A stretch of DNA of 35,620 nt from Nostocoides japonicum T1-X7 (GTDB lineage: Bacteria; Actinomycetota; Actinomycetes; Actinomycetales; Dermatophilaceae), in the NCBI RefSeq assembly GCF_001046855.1, contig NZ_HF570958.1, forward strand, positions 4,319,572 through 4,355,191, read 5' to 3'. Made by a program: the position numbers and the translations under genes. Positions 16,917 to 23,855 of the stretch are shown here, one piece after another; the first letter of the stretch is position 1; each line of letters starts with the position of its first letter. The notes under the pieces are model-generated. The model was given only the letters and a program-made list of their open reading frames with translations. It ran no database searches and was not told the DNA's origin.

Positions 16917-17392
16917 GCAACGCACTGACCCTCGACATCCCCGCCGGTATGCCGTGGATCGACTTCACCCGCGAGTTCGACGCACCCGTCGGGGCCGTCT
17001 TCAACGCCCACCGGGACCCCGACCTCGTGAGCCAGTGGCTCGGCCCGCGCGGCTACGAGATGGTCGTCGAGCGCTGGGACTTCACGACGGGCGGCGGCTA
17101 CCGCTACCTCCACCGCAACCCCGACGGCATGGAGTTCGGGTTCCGGGGGACGTTCCACACCGTCCGTGAGAACGACCTGGCCATCCAGACCTTCGAGTAC
17201 GACGGTGCGCCCGACGAGGTCTCCATCGACTTCATGTGGTTCGAGGACCTCGGCGGCGGCCGCACCCGGCTGCATGGCCGCAGCATCGGCCGGACCGTCG
17301 AGGGCCGCGACGCGATGCTCGACAGCGGCATGGAGAAGGGCATGGCCGAGGGCTACGAGCGCCTCGACGATCTCGTCGCGCAGGCGGGCTGA
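16913..17392 (+). CDS. SRPBCC / AHSA1-domain protein
   Basis: A 159-aa START-like ligand-binding fold. FTREFDAPVGAVFNAHRDPDLVSQWLGP at the N-terminus and the closing helix MLDSGMEKGMAEGYERLDDLV are typical of AHSA1-like proteins. It follows the ArsR gene with a 4-nt overlap and has GGAGAAGGAG upstream. Such pairs are common in actinobacteria, and the AHSA1 partner is thought to bind a small hydrophobic ligand. The ligand is not known here. Confidence 0.88.
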   Translation: MSNALTLDIPAGMPWIDFTREFDAPVGAVFNAHRDPDLVSQWLGPRGYEMVVERWDFTTGGGYRYLHRNPDGMEFGFRGTFHTVRENDLAIQTFEYDGAPDEVSIDFMWFEDLGGGRTRLHGRSIGRTVEGRDAMLDSGMEKGMAEGYERLDDLVAQAG

Positions 17393-17412
17393 GGACGGAT
17401 GAGCGGCGCCGG

Positions 17413-18666
17413 TCACACCTCGCGCAAGAGGCCCTCGGACACCGCGGTGGCCATCGCCGGCGTGAGCGGGAGCCGGGGGATGAGGGTGGCCTGGACCGCG
17501 TGGTAGAGGTCGGGCTTGCCGGGCCAGACCCGCGCGGACGGGGAGTTGTCCGGCGCGAGCTCGTGGTGCCACGACCCCTGCTCGTGGTCGACGAGGTAGG
17601 TGGCCGCGTAGTCCCACCACCGGGCGTAGTCCGTCGCGTATGCCGTCTCGCCGGTCCTCTCATGGAGGGCCGCTGCCGCGCCGATCGCCTCGGCGACGAC
17701 CCAGTGCATCCGGGTCCGGACGACCGGGGTGCCGTCCCAGTCCGTCGTGTAGACGAAACCGGGAGCGCCGTCGACGGACCAGCCGTCCTCGACGGCGCGG
17801 GCATAGAGGTGGCGGGCCGCCCCGACGACGTCGACCTCCACCGGGACACCCCGCGCGGCGCACGACGCCTCGAGGTGGAGGAGCAGCCGGGACCACTCCA
17901 GACCGTGGCCGACGGTCGCGCCGAACGGCTTGAACGGGTCGTCGGGCCGGTCGGCGTTGAGGTCCAGTCGCGGTGACCACGTCGCGTCGTAGTGCTCCGG
18001 GAACCGCCACCGGTTGGCCTCGGCGAATCCGACGACGGCCGAGCAGATCCGGACCGCCCGTCGCAGCCAGTCCGGGTCGCCCGTCACGTCGGCGGCCGAC
18101 AGCATCGCCTCGACCCCGTGCATCGTCGCGTTGAGGCCGCGGTAGGGATCGCGCACGGAGAAGTCGCGGTTCCACGTGTCGACGAGCAACCCGACCTCCT
18201 CGTCCCAGAACCGTTCGAGGAGAACCGATCCCGCCTCGTCCAGCAGCGCGCGGGCACCGTCGAGACCGGCGCACGCACCGGTGGCCGCGGCGAGGACGAC
18301 GAAGGCGTGCGCGTAGGCCGCCTTGTCGGCTCCGGTCCCGCCGGCCTCCCCGGAGGCGCTCACCTCGGCGAACCACCCACCGAACTCGGCGTCGTGGAGC
18401 GGTCCTCCGGGGAGGAGTCCTGCGAGCGCCTGCTCGGCCACCCCTCGACATCCCGGTATGCCGAGCATCGCCCCCAGCCCGTAGACGTGGACGGTCCGCG
18501 CCGTGATCCACGTGTGGACGCCGCGCTCCGGCCACGGGTACCCGTCGTCGGTCAGCCAGGACGCCCCGCCGTCAGGTGCCCCACTGCGGCGGCCGAAGGC
18601 GAGCAGATCGCGGGAGTGGCCCTCGAGCCAGCGGCGGTGGCTGGGCAGGTCGGTCCAGGCACGCAC
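17413..18666 (-). CDS. AGE-family epimerase/isomerase
   Basis: A 417-aa (alpha/alpha)6-barrel sugar epimerase/isomerase of the N-acylglucosamine 2-epimerase superfamily. Supporting stretches: HTWITARTVHVYGLGAM, KAAYAHAFVVLAAA, RGLNATMHGVEAMLSAADV, VGHGLEWSRLLLHLEA and the C-terminal PGKPDLYHAVQATLIPRLP. The histidines in these blocks are the expected active-site residues. Close relatives act on mannose/fructose, glucose/mannose or sulfoquinovose, and the sequence alone does not settle which. The GTG at 18666 starts the conserved region; 34 further codons upstream are open but look non-coding. Confidence 0.85.
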   Translation of the reverse strand: MRAWTDLPSHRRWLEGHSRDLLAFGRRSGAPDGGASWLTDDGYPWPERGVHTWITARTVHVYGLGAMLGIPGCRGVAEQALAGLLPGGPLHDAEFGGWFAEVSASGEAGGTGADKAAYAHAFVVLAAATGACAGLDGARALLDEAGSVLLERFWDEEVGLLVDTWNRDFSVRDPYRGLNATMHGVEAMLSAADVTGDPDWLRRAVRICSAVVGFAEANRWRFPEHYDATWSPRLDLNADRPDDPFKPFGATVGHGLEWSRLLLHLEASCAARGVPVEVDVVGAARHLYARAVEDGWSVDGAPGFVYTTDWDGTPVVRTRMHWVVAEAIGAAAALHERTGETAYATDYARWWDYAATYLVDHEQGSWHHELAPDNSPSARVWPGKPDLYHAVQATLIPRLPLTPAMATAVSEGLLREV

Positions 18667-18868
18667 GGACTCAGTCTCGCATCCGGCGACGGGTCGAGGG
18701 AGGCTCGATGCTCCAGTCGACGTCGAGGACTTGGTGACCACGGAGCGGGCGACATCGACATGGGGCATCCCTCCTCAATTCCCGTGGATCGAGTCCATCG
18801 ACATCATGGGCCGACCCTTGCCATTCGGATGAGCCAGGCGTGTCACACCCTGATGGCAGAATCACGAC
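18667..18868. other. Divergent intergenic region at the left edge of the low-GC block
   Basis: About 200 bp where composition changes from host-like to lower GC. CAGAAT (18857-18862) lies 6 nt before the next ATG and may be its -10. I see no tRNA, att-like repeat or integrase trace here. Confidence 0.4.
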
Positions 18869-19273
18869 ATGATAGACACGCGCTTCACCACTGTCGTCGA
18901 GGGCGTCGACGACCTCCTCAGCGTGGTCGACATCGAGGACATCGGTGACATCGAGACCCTGTTGATGGTGCTCTTCGCAAGGCCGCTCAGGATCGACGAG
19001 CTGTGGGATGACGAAGGTGGCCCACACTCTCTCGAGTTCATCATCCACGGCAATGACGCGACGACCAGGTCCGTCCACGAGTTCCCATTGAGCATCATCG
19101 GGCTGGCGCGTTCATGTGCCGAGATGGTGGACGAGGTGGGGCCCGACAGCCGGGGAGCTGCCGCCGCGGACGCGACCCCTGAGGTCTCGGCCATGAATGA
19201 CGACGAGCTCATCGGTGCTTTGCAGCAAGCCCTCGGCGAAGTCCGCCTCCTCACCATGATGGATGACGCGTGA
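18869..19273 (+). CDS. Hypothetical protein, first gene of the putative defence operon
   Basis: A 134-aa acidic protein I do not recognise. The N-terminal half is rich in Val, Asp and Glu (FTTVVEGVDDLLSVVDIEDI), the middle reads like beta strands (HSLEFIIHGNDATTR), and the C-terminal 30 residues look like an amphipathic helix (DDELIGALQQALGEVRLLTM). No signal peptide, membrane segment or cysteine cluster. Base composition is lower in GC than the flanking host genes. It overlaps the next gene by 4 nt (GTGA) and starts the six-gene run. Coding status rests on the tight overlap and consistent frame. Confidence 0.6.
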   Translation: MIDTRFTTVVEGVDDLLSVVDIEDIGDIETLLMVLFARPLRIDELWDDEGGPHSLEFIIHGNDATTRSVHEFPLSIIGLARSCAEMVDEVGPDSRGAAAADATPEVSAMNDDELIGALQQALGEVRLLTMMDDA

Positions 19274-19932
19274 ACAGGCGGACGTTGCTTCCCTTGGGCG
19301 ACTCCAGGCACGAGCCGTACAACGCTCCGCGAGGTACCTGTCCGTCGTGCGGTTCCGGCGAGGTCGTGCACCTGATCATCGGCATGCCCATCGGACAGGA
19401 CGTGATGGACGGCGACCCGGATTGGGTTCACTGGGTGGGTTGCATGCACCCGGGCTTCGACCGCGAATGCTACGCGTGTGGAGCGACGTGGAACAGTCGG
19501 GCCGTCGAGTCTCCACGACCGATCCGACTGCTGTCAGAAGTCGGCGTTTCGTTCGCGCTCCTGCCCGTCCCCAACCTCGTCACCGACGACGAGCCGTACA
19601 CCCATCTGGTGGACGTCGAACTGCTGACGCACGACCGTCTCGTCCGATACCTCGCGCGCACTCTCTCCCGCGACACACTGGTGCGACTCTCCGAGGCCTG
19701 GACGCAGGCGGCGCATGACACGTACCCCGAGGTGACCATCCCGGCTATCCAGGATGACGGAGCGGGCCTGGCTGTCCTCATCACCGAGTCCACGCCAGAC
19801 CTGGTGACGCTGGAGATCTCGATCGAGACGGACCTCAGTGGTGACGCCCCCGGCCAAGACGGCGTCGTATTCGACGTTCCACGATCCGCGTTGACCGACG
19901 CTGCACACGCGGTCGAAGGGTGGTTGGGGTGA
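19270..19932 (+). CDS. Hypothetical zinc-ribbon protein, second gene of the putative defence operon
   Basis: A 220-aa protein with an N-terminal zinc ribbon: Cys24-x2-Cys27 (CPSCGSGEVVHLIIG) and Cys67-x2-Cys70 (CYACGATW), joined by a loop ending WVGCMHPGF. This layout occurs in short bacterial zinc-ribbon proteins of unknown role. The following ~145 residues are unfamiliar, with LVDVELLTHDRLVRYLARTLSRD probably helical and a C-terminal part of alternating strands. GTG 19270 overlaps the previous stop as GTGA, and its own stop overlaps the next start the same way. A nucleic-acid or protein-contact role is possible but not shown. Confidence 0.65.
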   Translation: MNRRTLLPLGDSRHEPYNAPRGTCPSCGSGEVVHLIIGMPIGQDVMDGDPDWVHWVGCMHPGFDRECYACGATWNSRAVESPRPIRLLSEVGVSFALLPVPNLVTDDEPYTHLVDVELLTHDRLVRYLARTLSRDTLVRLSEAWTQAAHDTYPEVTIPAIQDDGAGLAVLITESTPDLVTLEISIETDLSGDAPGQDGVVFDVPRSALTDAAHAVEGWLG

Positions 19933-20519
19933 GCTACCTCGGCAACCGCCTCGAACTCGACGAGCGCTCCTCCCTGACCTGCATCGGCATACGACCTCTC
20001 GCACACGAGATCGTCGCCACGAGTGGAACGATCTACGTCCATGTCGTGATCCTCCCCGAAGGCAGTAGCTCGACGGTGGCCAGCGGCGCGGTCGCAGCTT
20101 TCCTGCCGGCAACCCTGGCGACCATCAGCGGTGACCAGACGGACGGGCCCAGCTGGTTCGTCACCTTCCAACTCGCGGTGGACGACCGAGACGCAGCGCG
20201 CGACGAGCACACGGCAGACGCGGCGTTGCTGCGGTGCCTGGAGCTGACAGGCCTCGATACCGGCGACCCCGTCGGCCAGCCCCTCCGTGCTGAGGAGTTG
20301 CGCGCCGCATACGACGCCGTCGGTGATGTGAGCGATTGGACGATCTCCGATCTGCTCACCGGTCTCCTCATCGAGTTGGCGAGCATCGATCTTGCGGACG
20401 TCGTCGCTGACGGGAGCCTGCCGGCCCCATCAGCGGGCGATACCGCTGCCCTCCGGCGAGAACGGTTTCATGGGTTGCTCAGCTCCTGGGCCACCGACTG
20501 TCAAGGGCCGGCTGTATGA
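19929..20519 (+). CDS. Hypothetical protein, third gene of the putative defence operon
   Basis: A 196-aa acidic protein with no family I recognise. The N-terminal half alternates like beta strands (TIYVHVVILPEGSSS, SWFVTFQLAVDDRD); the C-terminal half is helical (TISDLLTGLLIELASIDLADVV). GTG 19929 is chosen because it overlaps the preceding stop (GTGA); another in-frame GTG lies 9 nt upstream. Only 19 nt separate it from the next gene, so it belongs to the same transcript. Confidence 0.6.
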   Translation: MSYLGNRLELDERSSLTCIGIRPLAHEIVATSGTIYVHVVILPEGSSSTVASGAVAAFLPATLATISGDQTDGPSWFVTFQLAVDDRDAARDEHTADAALLRCLELTGLDTGDPVGQPLRAEELRAAYDAVGDVSDWTISDLLTGLLIELASIDLADVVADGSLPAPSAGDTAALRRERFHGLLSSWATDCQGPAV

Positions 20520-20538
20520 ACGACAGTGAGGGAGAAGC

Positions 20539-21849
20539 ATGAGCAGCGCTCTACTCAACCAGTTACCCACACTCTCGAAGTACGACCCGGGGGAGAGCGG
20601 TGAAGGCAGTCTCGACCCGCTGGGCCTAGGCGCACTTGCCGACCGCATCGCCGACCGACTCGTGCCAGGTATGCGCGCCCGGATGAGCCAGCCGAGATTC
20701 GTGACCCTCTCCGCGGTGGGGGCTCACGCCTGTCAGCCTCTCGGCGGCCTCATCTCGAGCGACGGCAAGACATCCTTCGAGCTCGCCTTCGAATGGCTTG
20801 TCGTCGAGTCCCTCGTGCAGCACCCCGCACGGGATCGACTCGCCGGTGTTCCCGGGAGCCAGAAGGCCCAGCGAGCGCGGGCCGCCGGTGAGCGCCTGAG
20901 CCCCGCAAACTACCTCGCTGGACCGAGGGTGTTCGGGTTCACCGGCGTCTACCGCCCCTTCTCGGTCGACTCCAGGATCCTCGACCAGAACGGGCTCCCC
21001 GGCGAGAACGCCGAAGGTCTCCTGCGGGCATGGGAGGCAGATCAGCGTCTCGGAGGATTTCAGTTCGGCGAGTCGGGTTCACTGGGGGCGAACCTTCGAC
21101 GCAATATCGAGAAGTCCGTCCGTGACTCCTTGACCAAGGGCCATAGCACCGCCCCGCTCACGGGCGCCCTTGTCGCGAACGTCGCCAAGCACTTGGCACC
21201 GACGGAAGCGGGTCGTCATGAGCGAGGTGAGCTCCGTCGCCTGATCACGAGTGAACAGCACCCGGTGCGCCACGAACTGTCGCGGATCATGGTGGCTCAC
21301 CTGCTCCGACCCGATCCATGGCCGACGCAGAGGGACCTGGCATCGGTGCTTCTTCGACACGCCGCCGGCTCCACGACCCGGGCGGCTCTTCGATCCGCGA
21401 CCGCGTACGAATCGTGCGTAACCGCCATCGAATACGCTTTCCGACGAATACTCCAGCACGGTTCGTCGCTTCAAGGCGGCGTCTTCTCCGTGGACCAAGC
21501 CGCGGCGACGCCAGGGATCGCCGAGCTGGCGCCGCACGTGGGCAACCTCGTTCGTCGCGCGGTCGAAGCAACGACCGAGCTCGACGAGGGACTCGCCATG
21601 GACGTCGGGTCTGCCCTCGGTGACGTCGACCGGGGTTTCACAGCCCACGAGTTCGTCGAGGCGCTCATCGCTCGGCATCAGCAGGTCCAGGCCGGCAAGG
21701 GAAAGCGCATGTGGATCGATGAGATCAAGCACGGCTGGTGGTTCGTTCGCTCGCCGTACCGGCGTGACTGGGGGGTCCTCGACGACGAGGCCTGGACACA
21801 TCCGATGAGAATTCAGACCCTCCTGGGCTTCTTGGCGCGAACCGCATGA
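20539..21849 (+). CDS. Uncharacterised 436-aa protein, possibly DUF6361-like, of the putative defence operon
   Basis: Residues 24-65 contain LDPLGLGALADRIADRLVPG and a following MSQPRFVTLSAVGAHAC. From memory, DUF6361 proteins carry a comparable N-terminal block (short Gly-containing motif, helix, FPG, then a hydrophobic strand), and in the Azaca defence system such a protein precedes a PLD protein and a helicase. I cannot verify this, and overall similarity is weak. The rest is mostly helical with many Arg/His; the end WWFVRSPYRRDWGVLDD may be a folded tail. No nuclease or NTPase motif is seen. ATG 20539 has GGGAGAAG upstream; its stop overlaps the PLD gene by 4 nt (ATGA). Confidence 0.6.
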   Translation: MSSALLNQLPTLSKYDPGESGEGSLDPLGLGALADRIADRLVPGMRARMSQPRFVTLSAVGAHACQPLGGLISSDGKTSFELAFEWLVVESLVQHPARDRLAGVPGSQKAQRARAAGERLSPANYLAGPRVFGFTGVYRPFSVDSRILDQNGLPGENAEGLLRAWEADQRLGGFQFGESGSLGANLRRNIEKSVRDSLTKGHSTAPLTGALVANVAKHLAPTEAGRHERGELRRLITSEQHPVRHELSRIMVAHLLRPDPWPTQRDLASVLLRHAAGSTTRAALRSATAYESCVTAIEYAFRRILQHGSSLQGGVFSVDQAAATPGIAELAPHVGNLVRRAVEATTELDEGLAMDVGSALGDVDRGFTAHEFVEALIARHQQVQAGKGKRMWIDEIKHGWWFVRSPYRRDWGVLDDEAWTHPMRIQTLLGFLARTA

Positions 21850-23855
21850 CGCTCACACCGCTTCTCGACCACTGGCAGAAGCCCGCAAACGCCGGCGATC
21901 CCGTCGCCGTAGTCGCGACGACGTTCACCCTCGAACCGGACTTCTTCGAGCGGAGCTGTCTCGCGCGGTTCCTGGCGGTCGAAAGCGTCGATGAGGGGAC
22001 CGGCTCGGTCGACGACCTCGTTGCCCGACTGGAGCTGGAGGAGAGTCTTCGCGCACCGACGGTCACCGTCCTCGCCGACCGCAGTGCACAGAGCGAGCGC
22101 TCGACGCTTCGGTGGGACGTCCTCCATTGCCAGGTCCCACGACGTGGCCTCCTGCACTCCAAGGTGGCAGTTCTGCTGTGGGAGAACGCCACGAGGGTCA
22201 TCATCGGCTCCGCCAATCTTACGCCCGCCGGATACCGACACCAGATCGAGATCGCGCTCGCCGCGGACCTCGGGCCACATTGCATTCTTCCGAGAGCTGT
22301 CCTCGCGGGCCTTGCCGACGAGCTCGCGAGCTACCTCCGTCTCGTACCAGGGCTGACCGCCGACGTTCCGGCCCGCCAGCACGTCGAGCAAACGCTGGAG
22401 ACGTTCCGAGAGCGCGTTGCGAAGCAGTCGCGCGCGTCCACGAGACTGAAGGTCGCGTTCGCTCCGACCAACGCCAATTCCGGACCACTCGATGTTCTGG
22501 AAGACGCCTGGAGCGGTGCCCGTCCGTTGCGAGCAACACACCTGTCGCCCTTCTGGGACACCGAGGACCGGACTGTGCTCGAAAGCGTCGCGACCCTCCT
22601 CACGGGCCGGCCCAGGCGGGAGCGCCGGCAGGAGACAGCCGTGGTCCGCGACCCCTGGGGTGTCATCGCCTTTCCGATCGAGCATTTCGACGCGGTGGAC
22701 TGTGTCAGGGAGCTCGATCTTCGCGATGGTGAGGCGCGCCGGCTTCATGCGAAGTGCCTGCTTCTGTCACAACGGGACTGGGTTGCCGTGCTCGTCGGGA
22801 GCTCGAACCACACGAAGGCCGGCCTCGGCCTGGGGGCAGCGAACGACAAGCGCCACCGCGAAATCAACCTCTGGCTCGGCGCCCCACCGGGGACGAAGGA
22901 GGGCAAGGCTCTCCTGGGGCTCGTTCCGGTCGGTCAGGAGGTGTACCCAGCCGACGTGACCTTCGACGACCACGCGGACGACGACGAGTTGGACGACTCG
23001 GCCCCGGTGTTGCCGACCTGCTTCGGTCTCTGTCGCCTCGTTCGCAAGGGTGACTCGTGGGTGCTCATCATCGGGATCGAGCCGGGGCCGATGCCGAGAG
23101 AGTGGCGCATCGCCCTTCCCTCGGGAACAACCCTTCTGGACTCCGCATCGTGGGTGTCAGCGGGTTGCCCCGAATCGACAGCTGTCCCTGTCGCGGCGGA
23201 CGGTCTGCCGATGTTCGTCGTCGCCGAGTGGGACGAAGAGAGCACCAGCTGGGCGGTCGTGGCCGATGATCGCCACTCGCTCCCGCCCGGCAAGGGGCTC
23301 GAAAGTCTGAACTCGAGCCAGCTGCTGGAGGCTCTCGCATCCGGCAAGTCCCTCGCTCAGGTTGCTCGCGAGGAGCTCGAACGCATGGAGCAAGCGAGGC
23401 TGTCACCCGGTGGGGGGCGAATCGTGACCGATCCGCTCAAGCGTTTCGACTCGACGTCGAGCTTGCTTCGCAAGGGCCGAGCGCTCGCTCAGTCCCTCGC
23501 CGCGATGCAACGCCGGCTCGAACATCCTGTCATGACGATCGATGCGCTCACTGCACGTCTCGCGGGACCGCTCGGGCCGATGTTCGTCGCGCGAAAGACT
23601 GTCGATGACGTCGAGGAGGGGCGCAAGGAGACCGCTGACGGATTGTTCACCCTCGCGGAGATCGCTCTGACGATCGGCCGCGTCAACTGGGCCGAGGCAC
23701 TTCGGCGCGTCGATGAGACGGAAGGACGACGTGTGGCGCGCGCTTCACTTGACGACCTCGAGGTGCTCGCAGCACGCCTTGGCGGCGAGCCTGTCGATCT
23801 CGCGCACTACTCCACACGCGCAGTGAGGGAGGCGCGACGATGCCTCGCCTCCTGA
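21846..23855 (+). CDS. Phospholipase-D-fold protein with two HxK motifs (probable nuclease)
   Basis: A 669-aa protein. Motif 1: LLHSKVAVLLWEN (His104, Lys106) with IIGSANLTPAG (Gly121, Ser122, Asn124). Motif 2: LHAKCLLLS (His301, Lys303) with VGSSNHTKAG (Gly318, Asn321). Two HxK-GSxN halves make one PLD active site, as in PLD nucleases of defence systems such as DISARM DrmC. In both halves the Asp of the classic HKD is replaced (Leu, Ser), as in several PLD nuclease families. Residues ~350-669 are unrelated and partly beta-rich. It overlaps the helicase gene by 16 nt, so the two are likely made together. DNA cleavage is inferred. Confidence 0.85.
   Translation: MTLTPLLDHWQKPANAGDPVAVVATTFTLEPDFFERSCLARFLAVESVDEGTGSVDDLVARLELEESLRAPTVTVLADRSAQSERSTLRWDVLHCQVPRRGLLHSKVAVLLWENATRVIIGSANLTPAGYRHQIEIALAADLGPHCILPRAVLAGLADELASYLRLVPGLTADVPARQHVEQTLETFRERVAKQSRASTRLKVAFAPTNANSGPLDVLEDAWSGARPLRATHLSPFWDTEDRTVLESVATLLTGRPRRERRQETAVVRDPWGVIAFPIEHFDAVDCVRELDLRDGEARRLHAKCLLLSQRDWVAVLVGSSNHTKAGLGLGAANDKRHREINLWLGAPPGTKEGKALLGLVPVGQEVYPADVTFDDHADDDELDDSAPVLPTCFGLCRLVRKGDSWVLIIGIEPGPMPREWRIALPSGTTLLDSASWVSAGCPESTAVPVAADGLPMFVVAEWDEESTSWAVVADDRHSLPPGKGLESLNSSQLLEALASGKSLAQVAREELERMEQARLSPGGGRIVTDPLKRFDSTSSLLRKGRALAQSLAAMQRRLEHPVMTIDALTARLAGPLGPMFVARKTVDDVEEGRKETADGLFTLAEIALTIGRVNWAEALRRVDETEGRRVARASLDDLEVLAARLGGEPVDLAHYSTRAVREARRCLAS

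Noticed and set aside
18667..18868. Integration site or tRNA at the left edge of the low-GC block
   Set aside because: I found no tRNA, no direct repeat shared with the right edge near 26600-27330, and no integrase or transposase, so a defined mobile element is not supported.
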